The notes under the pieces were generated by a model. It was not told where the DNA came from. It did not search any database and saw only the letters and a program-made list of their open reading frames with translations. 64,000 nt of DNA. Source: Trichostrongylus colubriformis. Its lineage: Eukaryota; Nematoda; Chromadorea; Rhabditida; Trichostrongylidae. Shown here piece after piece: positions 35,084 through 46,334 of this stretch (positions within the stretch are counted from its first letter, which is position 1; the number at the start of each line of letters is the position of its first letter). The DNA is taken from the NCBI GenBank assembly GCA_963978905.1, contig OZ022257.1, forward strand, positions 50,114,873 through 50,178,872. The letters are read 5' to 3'. The position numbers and the translations under genes were made by a program.

Positions 35084-35353
35084 CTAGGTTAGCGGCTGCA
35101 AGAATGTGAGAAATTTCCTTGTTACCATATCCACCCGCTTTTCGAGAACAAACTTGGATAAATGCACTAAAGAAGGTAAAGTTTTATAGAATGATGGTGC
35201 GTCCTTCCTATAAAAAAAGAGTTGACCACTGCACTCAATAGATTTTGAATCTATCCAATCCCCTGCCCTAGTTCTGAAGGCGATATCGGGAGATCCTTCA
35301 CGCGTCTTCACGCGTGAGTGTTGACGAAAACGAGAGGGGCGGTTGGTAAACAA
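35084..35353 (-). other. Open minus-strand frame of 89 codons, status unknown
   Basis: It reads through GSPDIAFRTRAGDWIDSKSI and QLFFYRKDAPSFYKTLPSLV to a stop. There is no ATG at its start and no splice support; it is listed only because nothing else explains the stretch. Confidence 0.12.
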
Positions 35354-35442
35354 GTGAGTACGAATGCCTCCAAACTTATCATTTTGCAGAAATTAAAAAT
35401 TGTGAGGATAATTCTTCAAAAAAAACCGTCTTCAAAAATTCT

Positions 35443-35850
35443 ATGGCTCTAATTTTATTCAAAATCACTCTACAGACACAGTGCATGAACCGAAACATGA
35501 GAAGGATCAAGAAATTTTCTTTGTTTGCTAAAATCGAAAAAAAACCGAAAAAAAACTCATTCGAATTTCCGCCAAATCTTTAACTGTTGTCGGCGGGAAA
35601 AGCGCGATTCAAGTTCTCCTACCCAATGTTGATGGGCTCACGCTCCGCGTGTTTCAAAAGCCCTAGTGGCCCCGCCTCCACGGACAGCTCCACTTTACCG
35701 GACGCCACTTTAAAGAGCTTTATCTCAACCGCGTTCTTGTTTTTCCACGTGAAACTTTATGCTGTCCCTAGCAAGCAAATGCAACACGAATATTTGTCCA
35801 ACAGAGAACTCGAATTTTCGTGATGATTTTTGAAATGACTGCGCTGTCTG
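35443..35850 (+). repeat. Dispersed repeat (AAAACCACT...TCCGTGGAC family), copy 1
   Basis: Shares with 40475-40985 and 45655-46085: AAAATCACTCTACAGACACA, AAATTTTCTTTGTTTGC, an ATCGAAAAAA block, the GAATTTCCGCC block, and a right end (TTCCACGTGAAACTTTATGC...GCAAATGCAACACGAATAT) that is also the right arm of the foldback elements. Confidence 0.65.
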
Positions 35851-36245
35851 AGCTGAGATGTTACAAGATGAGGCTGTCACACGTTGTTCCTTCCTTACTG
35901 GAGGCATATGGAATAATGTCAGGTGTGACGAATGCATGCTGGAAATTCCTTTTGTTGAAAGGGCACCTTTTCCGATAAAAACAGAGGGAAAAATTTATGA
36001 GCTGACCTCTTTGCACCCATTAGGGAAGAGCGGGTGCTTTATCACTCGCTGGATTGTGACAGACTGACAACATTTATGTATGTGATGTTATTTTCACTGC
36101 TGGGACTACCTGCACGGCGCAGGTACGATATATTATATAATATATTATATGATATATTAAACAATACATCAGCTAATAAGTCAATTTTGCTGTAGTTTTG
36201 CTATCTTTTATTCCTTTTCGCAGATATTATGTTCTAGTAATGATT

Positions 36246-36362
36246 GAGGCACACCCAGGTGTCGAAGAAAACGACCGCTTCAGTACGACCCCTCCCCCTC
36301 CCAGTAAGGACCCGAATACGAACTGATTTCAACGTCTTCATAACCTTTACACCATTAGTAGA
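36246..36362 (+). repeat. Segment conserved with 47866-47962, possibly ex-coding
   Basis: Both copies keep AGGTGTCGArGAAAA, GCTTyAG, a C-rich block, AAnTACGAC and AACCTTTACA(C/T)TATyAGTA. One shared frame reads PGVEEN...F...TPP in both, which suggests a once-coding repeat. Confidence 0.5.
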
Positions 36363-36754
36363 AGCATTGCCGATTGCATGGCATTATTAGGTATATACTA
36401 TACTGTGATTTTTGTGTTGACCATTCAAAATCCATCATATTTTCTTACACGGGCTGCCGGCGCGTTCCGCTTATCATCTTGCTTAGGACTCCTGCCATTA
36501 CAATGTCCACTCCAACCCCCCGCCCCCTCCCCCCCGATGCCACCCATTAAATGTTATCCCTTCCGGTTTAGGAATCCTCAGCTCGCGGTGTCTCCTAGTG
36601 TTGATTCTATTCATTATACCAAACAGACGAAAAAATCCGTATAAGTTGTGTAGTAGTGCCCTCTCTCCATGTTTCATTGGCGGAAGTTTGTGGAGGTATT
36701 CCGGAAACTTTGAAAAAACGTTGCAAAGTATGTAATTCCTCTAACCAAGATGTT

Positions 36755-36810
36755 AATTAGTTTTATTCGGCTAACGTCTCGGCCTTGTTGCCTTCGTCAG
36801 AGCCTGGAAA
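36755..36810 (-). ncRNA. Hammerhead-ribozyme-like motif
   Basis: On the minus strand the order is CTGACGA (the CUGANGA core), A, then GGC-AACAAG-GCC (a 3-bp stem II with loop), then GAGAC in place of GAAAC, then GTTAGCC. The core is intact except for one base. This arrangement is known from Penelope-like and retrozyme elements. Stem I and III pairing is not convincing, so activity is doubtful. Confidence 0.3.
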
Positions 36811-37209
36811 GCCAAAAATAAATGCGATTTATCCCCCAAAACCATTTCAAATTTACAAAACAGTTCCATCTAAACCAGAGGAGTTTAGAAAGGAGTCTTA
36901 AGGATTTATAGAAAGTCGAACTGGGATACGTTGCAAAAATGTTTTTACGACCTAATGATGAGAGCATGCACAACGTGATTCTGTAGATTCTGAGGAAAAA
37001 GCCACTCAAAATGAAAAATAGACGCACTCTTTGGGTTAAGGTCGAATGCTGTAAGTGTTGGGGTGTGACAGATGATTGCACGCACAGCTTCTCTAATTCG
37101 GGTAAAAGTCGATTCTAACAAAGTACGGCTGGTAGAGGCATTGGATAAACGCATTTATAAGCCTATTTACGACGAGTCAGAAGGAAATGTTTCGATCAAA
37201 AATTGTTTC

Positions 37210-37255
37210 AGCGACTCCTCAACGTTTCGGACTTTGCCTGGGTGAGCCAGCCAAT
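37210..37255 (-). ncRNA. Second hammerhead-like motif, degenerate
   Basis: On the minus strand it reads GGC-AAAG-TCC, GAAAC, GTTGAGGAGTC, with GAAA intact, but CUGANGA is replaced by CTCACCCA. Same strand as the 36755 motif and about 440 bp away. Confidence 0.22.
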
Positions 37256-37981
37256 CTATGTACTTTGTTCAGCGAATCATAAACTGTATCCTACAATTGT
37301 CATCTTTATCATCATCAACTTCAAAAATATCCAACGAAACGATACGATCATTTTTCCGGGATGCGCCATGCATGTGGTCTCTACTCAAAGCCATAGAGTA
37401 AGCTAAGTATTGGAGAGAGTTTCCCCTAAGAAAATTTCAACTTTGCAAATTGATTGTGAGTAGGCCTGGTGGACTTGCAGTACTGACGATTGCACCGAAA
37501 TGAAAATGACAGTGATAATGATCAGAGAGAAGCGAGTGCCTCTCCCAGAGTGCAGAAAGATTTAGAGATAGGCGAGCACATGCATCGAAACTCCGGCATT
37601 GTGCGCGATTCTGATTAAATTCCACGATAGGCAAATTAAGTAAATGAATCCCAGCTGGCCGTTAAACTAGTCGGCAACCTCCCGAATTATCCTGTGGCAT
37701 GCTGGACGGGGCGTGGCTTGACTTTGATTGGGTTCATTTGATGAGCGCCGATTTCAACATGGATACGACAAGTCATACATAGGAGGGGGGGGGGGGAACT
37801 CCCGTTCACAGGTTCAGAGGGAGCGACATCGCGGAAAGATTTTGATGGTGGCTGAGGTGCTCTAAAAGGAATGCTTTAACCTATGAAAAGAAATGGACAA
37901 AATGAATAGGAGCAACCCGGAGGCGATTTGAGCAGGTCTGATATTGCTGTATTCGAAGTCTAAGGGTATCTGGTCAAAGAA

Positions 37982-38397
37982 GGAATCGTTCACGGGAAAA
38001 TGAGTTTTTGTGTTATCCACACTTTTGTGTTGTATTTGCCTAATGCGAGCCGCATGCAAGGGTTCGCGCAAAAATGTGAATTCGGATAAGATACAGCCCA
38101 CAGAGTCTCGGTCGAGTGGGCGAGGCCTACGAGCAAGTGCCAACCCCGTCGTCCGCCGTGGTCGGAGACGCAGGGACAGAAAGTTACGTAAGCAGCCCCG
38201 CACTCCGTTCCCAATCGTTGCAAACGGCGGGACGGGGTTTTACTCGGAGGCTCGGCCCACCCGACCAAGAAATGGGGAGCTGTATCTCAGCCGGATTCTC
38301 ACTTTTTCGCGTGGAACTTTGCATGCGGCCCATATTGGGCAAATACAAAATAAATATAAGTTTAACAAAGAAATCAATTTTTCCGTGGACGATTCTT
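37982..38397. mobile_element. Foldback element copy 2
   Basis: It runs GGAATCGTTCACGGGAAAAT to TTCCGTGGACGATTCTTTC, with TTGTGTTGTATTTGCCTAAT and GCGTGGAACTTTGCATGCGG in the arms. Homologous to 16357 and 56050. Confidence 0.8.
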
Positions 38398-38519
38398 TCA
38401 AAATGTGCTCAGTTGTAGAGGTTGCTTGCTCACCTACAGACAGTACAAGGTGTACAATAAATACTGTTACGCGGTAAAAACCTAAATCCCTGGCAAAAAC
38501 AAAAAACGAAATTGTGATC

Positions 38520-38925
38520 ATAAGTATTCAGAACGACTCTGAACAGTGTGTTATCATGACTTTTCAATTCAACCTCCTTGATTCCGGATGACGGTGCTTT
38601 GGGTAGGAGTCGATGTTAGGACGTGAACCAATGAGCACCTGAGAACGAAAAGCTCCTCTCCCGATCTCCACCCTCTGGACTACGCCGTTATGGGATATCC
38701 GGAAGAGAAGGCCCGTGCCACACATCATCGAACTTTTTCGAAATTTTAGCCAAAAGACTGCCCTTCGACGGGTGTGGGCAAAATTCGACCTTGACTACCC
38801 GCATTCTGTCATCGGCTGGTACTACATACATCTACAGGGCCGACATCTAAAATCAAGAAAGTCCAAACAGATGTGATAACATACATATTGTTTAGAATCG
38901 ATGTAAATATTTATTATCCAATTTT
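38520..38925 (-). repeat. tRNA-derived SINE-like repeat
   Basis: On the minus strand an A-box-like GGCGTAGTCCAGAGGG (38671-38686) is followed 42 bases later by a B-box GGTTCACGTCC (38619-38629), the spacing of a tRNA gene with a variable arm. The tail (GACTCCTACCCAAAGCACCG and TCATCCGG) and the leading part (38808-38890) recur at 62650-62697 and 62960-63055, where other sequence replaces the tRNA-like head. Confidence 0.55.
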
Positions 38926-39284
38926 CTTTTCTTTTGTTGTACTTCTGCCAGAGATTCGTTTTTTTTACCGCGAAACAGTATTTACTGCTCAACCTGTAGA
39001 CCTGAGAGGCTTTGCGAAAATCAACAGAAATAAACATTGTTGAATGGCTGGGTTTTTCTTCCTCTTCTAAATGAATCCTGTAGCCAGGGAAATCTTAAAA
39101 ATAATGGGATTGACGCGAGTTGTCCGAGGTGAAGCTTCACGTACAAGAGAATCAATACTCCCATGGCTGTAATATCTGAGTATTTTGAGTTATTAAAAAG
39201 TAATCAGGATTACACGAAAGGATCTTGAGAAGCTTTTGAGCCATAAAGATGCTTGGGAAAGACTGTCAATTGGTAAAAGACACT

Positions 39285-39690
39285 AGAACGAATAAATCCG
39301 GCAGATTGTGAAATGCCAAAGTAGAGGCGCTCAGCAATGTAACGGTGGAAAAAGAACGGAGCAAAACTGCAAAAAACCCAAGAAAAAGAAACTCAAAACT
39401 CTCCCTTCTTCCTCGCACTCCTGTGCATCACTAGCCGGGCAAAACTGCAGACGGGTAGAGAGGCTAAATCAGCCGGTTGCGAACGTTGTCCCCCCCCCCC
39501 CGCCCTCCCCCCGTAAGGAACTCGCGCGGCTGCAGGACCGCACGACAACACGCCGTGGTGCGGGGGTCGTGATTTAGACTTCAGGCTGCCCTCCCTCAAT
39601 GCGAGTTCTGTCACACACCACCTCTGATGAAGTTTCAGAAAACATGTATTCACAGTACTCAGTTTTCCCTTACCGCTCCCAGTGCTTTCA
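39285..39690 (+). repeat. TGAAAGTAGGGG-family repeat, copy 3
   Basis: Homologous to 12440-12890, with a 12-base C-tract at 39490-39501 in the middle. Confidence 0.75.
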
Positions 39691-39858
39691 AAACTCTAGC
39701 GTTTTTCATGGTTCAGGGATCCGTTTGGACCTCATAGCAACAAAAGCCTTACCTTAAGTTTCAAAACGTCTTGTCTTAGAGGAAAGCCACATGAGGGAGA
39801 ACAGTCAAATTCGGTGAGATAACCACTTTATAAAATATAGCATTGAGAACCCGAAGCT

Positions 39859-40152
39859 TAAGAATTTTGCAAAAGCCTTTTGTGGTCCAAAAACACTGCA
39901 GAGAGTCATGACAATTATTGGGTTGACGATTTTGCGCTACGAGTGGCGGGCAACTTTGCCCACTATGGCAAAACAAAGAAATCCGTCATAATTGCGCAGT
40001 CAGACATCGACGACATCCAGTCAAGCTCCCCAAACCGTGTGGAACGGAGTGATTTCTGCTCGCTGGCCATGCGAAATGCGGAAATTGGAAGACAATTTCT
40101 AACGTTCAGTTTCAGTAAGACGTGCCACGTGATATGTAAAGCTGTGGCCCAG
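39859..40152 (+). CDS. Candidate internal exon, about 98 codons
   Basis: Open on the plus strand from a TAA near 39857 to a donor CAG|GTATTT at 40152, phase 0. Third positions are strongly C/G in the middle part (SDIDDIQSSSPNRVERSDFC). The order of residues (WVDDFALRVAG, then DIDDIQ...P) faintly recalls a death-fold domain, but I would not name it. An acceptor could be at CACTGCAG (39895). The minus strand is also open here, with a cysteine-rich frame (NNCHDSLQCFWTTKGFC), so the strand is not certain. Confidence 0.22.
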
Positions 40153-40404
40153 GTATTTTCTAGTTGATGGCTTAGTGAATCAGGCGATTTGTGAGATTCT
40201 GTGGTGGGCCAGAGGGAGTGAGTGAAAGTGTTTGTGCTAAGCAACCGATGTCTAGGCGAATATTAATGACGATGAGTATGAGTGCGAGCGCTTGAATTAT
40301 ATATTAGTCAGCTCAAGAAAGCTTTCACGAGATCCACTGAACCGATAATACTTCCAGGTCTCAGGCTGGAGTCTACTTGTTTGTATAAAATAAGATCCTT
40401 GTAA

Positions 40405-40985
40405 GTTATGCTATATCATGAAGACTAGCTAGAGCACTAGGCTGAAGAAATCGTCCCCGGACATCCATGAGTTTGAATCCTCTTAAAACCACTTCATCAG
40501 ATACAGTATGTGAAAAGAAATACGAAGAGAATCGAGAATTTCCTTTATTTTGAAGTAGAAATCGAAAAAAGAAACCGGGAAAGGAGCAAGTCGTTCGAAT
40601 TCCCGACCCGACTGGGAGAGGAGCAAGTCGTTTGAATTCCCGACCCGATGGAAGAAGAGCAAGTCGTTTGAATTCCCGCCACAAAATTTGAACAGCCGCC
40701 AGCGGCCACAGCACAGTTCACATTTCCGAGCTCAAGGTTGACTTCTCGCTCTGCGTCCCTGTCCATGTGACTGTCTCCTCTTTGCTACTAAGATCTCTAT
40801 CGTCCGAATCTTCACGGACGCCCCACACGGTTTGGAGAACTCTATGAATCTCAATTGGACTTTTGCTCATGCGCGTGAAACTTATACGGCTCTTAGTATG
40901 CAAATATTATATAACATAAATATGTGAGTAGCAGAAGAACTTAAATTTCCGCGGACCATTCCTTTGTGAACGGTTTCAGACATGG
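40405..40985 (+). repeat. SINE-headed dispersed repeat, copy 2
   Basis: It starts with a tRNA-like head: A-box-like TAGCTAGAGC (40426-40435) and B-box-like GTTTGAATCC (40471-40480). It then continues as in 35443-35850, including a 36-37 bp tandem (GCAAGTCGTTTGAATTCCCG, three partial units from 40585) and the foldback-type right end. Confidence 0.6.
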
Positions 40986-42604
40986 TGTTAATAGGTGATG
41001 ATCTCATTTCTAGTCACATTCTGGCAAAGAAAAAACTTTTATACCAGCAACTTGCTACGAACTATTCCAATTAATCCTTTTCAATAATTTTCTGCATTTT
41101 TTCCAATCCTTCTCGCTTTTTGATGATAGCGTCAGTGCCATTGTCAAAGCCATCGAATCACCAAACTATCTTTGCACTTTTCCAACTTTCCAAATCGTGC
41201 GGCGGGTAACCTGTGCTATAGCAATTCGAAGGGTCTTTTTCAGAAAGCCTTGTTTCTTGATTTCACTGATAGAAGGAAGAGTGCGAGGTGCAAGAGGGTT
41301 TTCTTGACAGTTTTTACAACATGCTGCAGAACGCGTCTGCGAGTGAATGGATTTCGCTCTTGCCCGCTGCTGTTCATCTTTTTCACATCAGTTCCTTCCA
41401 ATTTATTCATCAATATCTGTGGTCACCATCGATATCTCTCCCTCCTGATGCCCCTGAATCCAGAGCACCTATTAAAGCCACAATTATTCGATTTTGAGGG
41501 TGCCTGTAGATCTGACTCCGAAATCCGACTTCAATTGTTACAATGGGTCCATACTTGGTCAGAAGTCCTAGTACACCACAGAGTACTCTTCTGCGCCTGC
41601 GCTTAACTCATGCAGCGAAGATTCTATCGCAAGGACGACTCTATCGTTGCCCCTGGTCTTAGGATGAGGCCTTAAGAGCAGCTAGAAGCCACATACAGCC
41701 ACATTGCGTCATGAAGAACAATTCGTGGGAAAATCACTGTAAACTTCTCAAACACCGAGTTTAGTAGATCCTAGCTCGTCTTTAAGCTTACATCTACGAT
41801 GCTTGAAGATGATAGGCTCGATATTTTTACCTGGCCTGGCATTAGTCGCCATTAACATCGAAGCCATAACTTTGAATCGGTCACACGAACACAGATAGTA
41901 AAATTTGCGGATCTTAATCTTTTTAGGCTCCCACGATAGTTTGATGAGTCTCAGCATTTTCATTTTCAAGCAAAACCCCGGAGAATTTTGTGACGAAAAT
42001 GCAATTTAAGTGCCTCATTGTTAGCACACTACCGGAAGGCTAATAAGTCATCGCGAAAACTGGGAGGCACTATGGGGAAATGTCAGTACTATCGATTGTG
42101 ACAGATTTCAGCGTAGTCTTTGTTTATCTAAATTTTTATTTGAAGTGAACGTCAATGACCAAAATTAAGTGCACCTTTTAATGTAAGGTTCACATGGCAA
42201 GAAGGTTGCAAAAGAAATAGAAAAGCAATGCTTTATGTGCTGATCAGTTTGTTATGGTATGCATCTTTCAATTTTTTCAACTAGAATCGCCCTAGCACTT
42301 CAATATTAAGTTGTAGAAGATGTACTGTGTCATTCTTTGACTGATTCCTTCTTACATTTATTTTTTTTACCAAAATAGATCTCAATTTTCAAAGAAAGGG
42401 TCGTATTTTGCACTATGTATACTTCGATATATGTATTTGGGTTATTTTTAATATTCAACTCCAAGTCGGCCAAAAAAAGAAAAGGCTAAAAATTAGGAGA
42501 GGGAGCAGCCAAAATCTAATGTGGAGTCGTCACTATATCGCAGGTGTCGCTGTCGAAAGAAATGTGTTCCACTGTTTCCGAATCTCAGAAAATTCCCGAA
42601 AAAA
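40986..42604. other. Mostly unassigned; candidate minus-strand frame
   Basis: On the minus strand, about 41404 to 41215, a frame without ATG reads KDEQQRARAKSIHSQTRSAA, then CCKNCQENPLAPRTLPSISE and IKKQGFLKKTLRIAIAQ before a possible donor (CAG|GTTACC). Plus-strand frames are open over the same bases. An old transposase is possible but not shown. Confidence 0.25.
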
Positions 42605-42904
42605 ATGTCGCATAAATTCTTCTGTAACCTCATACAACATGGCCTATGCAATAAATTGATGGGCGTATATCAAGTCAGTTGCAATTTGCTCCACGACAGC
42701 AACAGTGCGCAATTTAACGGAAACCCGAAGCTCTATTCTGTTGTGAATTTTATGTCGGTTACATCGGGTAAAAAAATAATTTATGTCATTACGACCCATT
42801 CTATGCCGGATGGAATGGCAATAGCAAAAAAGCTCAATTTTTGTCAAATAGGTGTCATATACGGCCGAAGCGCAGCGTTGTCGACAATGTTCCGGATGGG
42901 AAAC
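42605..42904 (+). CDS. Candidate ORF cut by the Tc1 element
   Basis: ATG at 42605 follows an acceptor-like CCGAATCTCAG by about 18 bases, as in trans-spliced nematode messages. The frame is open for 100 codons up to the TA where the Tc1 element starts and continues into its terminal repeat. It includes NPKLYSVVNFMSVTSGKK and THSMPDGMAIAKKLNFCQIG. Unknown family; such a frame may arise by chance. Confidence 0.2.
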
Positions 42905-42905
42905 T

Positions 42906-44477
42906 ACAGTGCGTTTCATAATTATAAGGTCGCCCCCCAAATTTTCGGTTTTCAGAACACACAGCCAACCAAAAATTTTTCGAGTATTTTCTACGAATTC
43001 CTTACCACAGAAAACCGTTCCATACTGGTTTTGATGGCATTACCTTTTGGCCCGATATTTCTATGAATATTTTCTGATTTTTGTGCCGTTTCATAATTAT
43101 AAGGTCACCCCGAAGAAAGAGAAGATTTGCTAGAGTTAACAGCGCATGCGAAGGAGCTCATAATCTATGGTTCCCTCCTGTTTAAGACCGACATTAACTA
43201 GCCGTTTGGGTAAGTGCAAACGATATTTCGAAGAGCCTTACCATAGATATTGTTCCAGTCTTCAACAATTGCCTGTTTCAGCAGCTTTGTTTCCCAGAAC
43301 TGGCGATTATTGGGGTAAATATTTTTGTGGCGATGTCTTCCAGGTCTCCCCAATAGAGCTGAGACCAAGTCTGCATGTTATCTATGGCTGGAGGTCCGTA
43401 TTTCGGAACTTTAACCACGATTCCGCTGAATAACCTACGTGAACAACAGCCTTGTCATGCAGTTAGATGCAATTATGAAGAGCCGGTCGACTCCAAAAAG
43501 CAACTGATTTCTTCGTGAGATCTTCTAGCAGTCTCTGGAGTCCAGTCTGCAGGTTTCGAAGGGAAGGATCAATGCAACCTCATTGTCGAAAACCACTTAA
43601 GCTATCACCCTTCTCCCACAAAAATTGCTAAGGCTCCGCTAGATCGGCGCACTTCTCAGACCAAGCTAGTACTACCTCTACGCGTCAGCACCATACAAAT
43701 GAAGTATTCTCAGACTAAAAAATACAATTTGGATGGAATTATTCGCATGCAGGGTGCAACTGCTATGCACATTCAGTTTCGTTCAATCCGTGCTCAAGAA
43801 CAACCTTAGGAAATGAAGTCGTTCCGCGTTATGGTGTGCTGTAGACCTCGGAAACTACTCCATTATTTCTTGAGTGATGTTTCTGCTCTTCCTCGCTGCT
43901 GTACACGCTGCGGATCCAGACTAAAAATGGTTTAACTCCAAACAAATCTGGTCCATGGAGGAGGTGTTGTAGGAAGTGGCCCCCACAATCCCTTCCTCGT
44001 TAATGATAATAATCTCATGTGGGAGTCCAGAGCCTGAAAAACATCTGAAGACACCGAATCTCTCGAATGCCATCTAACTGGGCACAGGAATCTCCCGATT
44101 TTTTTTTCGGAATGGCCCTCAAACTGAGCCTAGCATCACAAGGATCCCAAATCTGGGCTTTTCTCTCGGAACATAGTAGCTAGCCACAAGACCATTGAAT
44201 ATGTATCTCGAAGATGTATTTGGAAGACAAATCTACCATCACAGATATGCCGGGGCCTTAACTATTTTCTTTTTTCAGGGTGACCTTATAATTATGAAAC
44301 GGTGCAAAAAAACAAAAAATTTCTAAAAAGATGAGGTAAACAAGACTGCTACCGAAATCGGACGCGGGGGTTATTTCAGGTGGGGAATCCGTCTATGACA
44401 CTGAAAAGATTCCTCAATGGAGTGTTGTCGAGAAAACCTGAAATTCAGGGGTGACCTTATAATTATGAAACGCACTG
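42906..44477 (-). mobile_element. Tc1-like transposon with IR/DR termini, 1572 bp
   Basis: It starts CAGTGCGTTTCATAATTATA and ends with the complement, with TA on both sides. Each arm carries a second, direct copy of the TTTCATAATTATAAGGTC word about 180 bp further in (43088 and 44280 regions), the inverted-repeat/direct-repeat layout of Tc3-, Minos- and Sleeping Beauty-type elements, where both are transposase binding sites. The spacer sequences of the two arms have diverged. It holds a dead transposase on the minus strand. Confidence 0.9.
43165..43600 (-). pseudogene. Tc1-like transposase, C-terminal part, frameshifted
   Basis: Pieces in more than one frame follow the family order. HDKAVVH stands for the QDNA.VH block with the second catalytic Asp. 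LYWGDLEDIATKIFTPNNRQ stands for the W-G-DL block. Then come FWETKLLKQAIVEDWNNIYG and RNIVCTYPNGL, the terminal helix. Frameshifts and stops separate them and the third acidic residue cannot be placed. The N-terminal half (43600-44270) is not recognisable. Inactive. Confidence 0.8.
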
Positions 44478-44489
44478 TATTGTACCATC

Positions 44490-44905
44490 GTGAATGCAGA
44501 GGGAAGGATGAGGAGAAAGATAGAACTGTGACTGTAAACAAATTTTTCCCTTTGAAAGAGGTACTGTATGACGACTCGCATTTAGAAAGGGCGGTTTGGG
44601 ATCTCATCACGATCCCACGCACAGCGAATCGTTCTGCCGCTCATTCACCGGCGGAGTTGCCGGTACGAGCGAGACATAGTCCTTTGCTGACTGGTTTGGC
44701 CTCTCGTCCGTCTGCTATCTACTTCCGGCTAGTGACGCAGTGGATCACAAAAAAGAGGAGTTTTGTGTCTCCATTTTTGGAGTTACGTTTTATTTAGTTC
44801 TTTCCCACCGTTGCACTGCTGATCACTCCTACTTTCATATTCCACAATCTGCCAGATTTATATCCCCCGGTGTCCTTAGAGCGCGGAGATTGCAGCGGAG
44901 AGTAA
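44490..44905 (-). repeat. TGAAAGTAGGGG-family repeat, copy 4, inverted
   Basis: The reverse complement of the 12440 family: GTCACTAGCCGG and GACGGACGAGAGGCCAAACC are visible on the minus strand. It begins about 12 bp outside the Tc1 element. Confidence 0.7.
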
Positions 44906-45371
44906 ATAATCTGAATGGAGCGCTAACATCATAGTGAAACAGTTTACTTGAAAGATCAGCATTTTGTTGTGTCGTTTGTTTCTCCTACTGGGGGCTATCA
45001 CGCCTCTTCTAACTCTTCTAGAGATGTCAAGCGCACAAACCGACGGAAACTGCACGGCACAATCCTCTTCTGTATCTGAGCATGGTACTGGAGGAGCAGT
45101 TGCGGCAGTGCCACAAAATTTGCCCTTCAAGCCCCGCAGTCCGCCGCTCTGGGTCCACTATGTACGAGCACTTTTCTTTGGTGCCGTTTCTAATCGTTAC
45201 AGTGTGTGCTACACATCATCCGAGACTCTTGGTTATCCATTCTCTTGACGTTCCTGCTTCGCTGCAGACGGTCCTACCTGTATGGCTCCTAGTAACACGA
45301 CATATCTCCGAAAGTTTTAATCAGCTCAGTTGAGTCAACTTCGGTAATGACTAACTTATCTAAATCTAAAA

Positions 45372-46334
45372 ATGAAAGCCACATTCACGATAATCAGGTT
45401 AATCGACTCATTGCCTTGGGATAGTGATCTTTGGATAACTAACCAAAATGCAACTTTAAGCTGCTCCCCACGGTACACCATCACCCAGGGTCGAGTATGG
45501 ATTGAGAAATTTTCAGGGAAGTTTATACTTTGTGTTGGGAAATGGGCGGGGATCATGAACTGTCCCCAGTCTTCGGTGACACCACTTTTGAGTGATTTTC
45601 AGGCCGGTAAGATGGTCGCTGAAGATTGACTCAGAAAACTCGCTCACGGAAATTTCTCATGATTTTACTTCCTTTCAAAATCACTCTAACAGATACAGTA
45701 CATGAACAGAAACACGGAAAAAATCGAGAAATTTCTCTGTTCCAATGCAGAAATCGATAAACTCGAACGCAGCATATTTGGACTTCCTCCGAGCAACACT
45801 CGAACGGCTGGAGCGCAGTTAAAATTGCCGCGACCCATGTCGCCGTGCTTCCTACCCTGCGCCCCTGACTACGAGGCCGCCGCCTCTTTGCTCCTAAAGC
45901 TCTCACGGCCCCGCCTCTCCAGACGCCTTACCTTATCGGACATGACTTCAAGAATCTCTATCTTTTCATGATTCTTGTTTTTCTTCGCGTAGAAATTTGC
46001 ATGCGACCCTTAGTAAGCAAATACGTCATAAACATATGGGTCCAAAAAATCTTAGATTCCCGTGGACGACTCCCTTGCGTGAAACGCAATGGGATGGCTG
46101 CAAAAAACCCGAGAGCGGTTTCCAAAGAGAATTTTGCCACAGATTTTCAGCATTTTATTTGCAGAGAACATCATTCCCTGTTCTATTTGTTTACTGCCCG
46201 TAATGGTGCCTTTGATACTTCTTATTCTATTGTTATTGTTTGGAATTTCCTTCATCAAAGATTTACTGGATGACATTCGAAAAACAACAATAAAAAAAGT
46301 GCTCAGTACTGTTGAAATTATAACGGATACATAA
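45372..46334 (+). CDS. Candidate two-exon single-pass membrane protein, 134 aa
   Basis: Exon 1 is 45372-45606 (ATG in AAAAATG context), with donor G|GTAAGA in phase 1. Exon 2 is 46165-46334, with acceptor TTTATTTGCAG, restoring the frame to a TAA. The exon 1 product is polar with three cysteines and a possible N-glycosylation site (NQNATLSC). Exon 2 opens with IIPCSICLLPVMVPLILLIL, a clear membrane span of about 24 residues, then a charged tail (DLLDDIRKTTIKK). The 558-bp intron contains the repeat at 45655-46085, which explains its length. No signal peptide is visible, so an upstream exon may exist. Phase agreement has a one-in-three chance of being accidental. Family unknown. Confidence 0.33.
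45655..46085 (+). repeat. AAAACCACT-family dispersed repeat, copy 3
   Basis: Homologous to 35443-35850 and 40475-40985, with CACTCTAACAGATACAGTAC, the ATCGAGAAATTTCTC block and the CGTGGACGACTCC end. It lies inside the proposed intron of the preceding gene. Confidence 0.65.

Larger units (their letters stand above)
35851..37981. other. Mostly unassigned; ribozyme-like motifs and AT palindrome
   Basis: 36126-36160 is an almost pure AT palindrome. 36246-36362 is related to 47866-47962. Two hammerhead-like words are listed separately. A 16-base G-tract lies at 37782-37797. A hydrophobic ATG frame (36378-36644) has no further support. Confidence 0.35.

Noticed and set aside
41172..41606. 144-codon plus-strand frame
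   Set aside because: At least two other frames over the same bases are just as open, so no strand or frame can be preferred.
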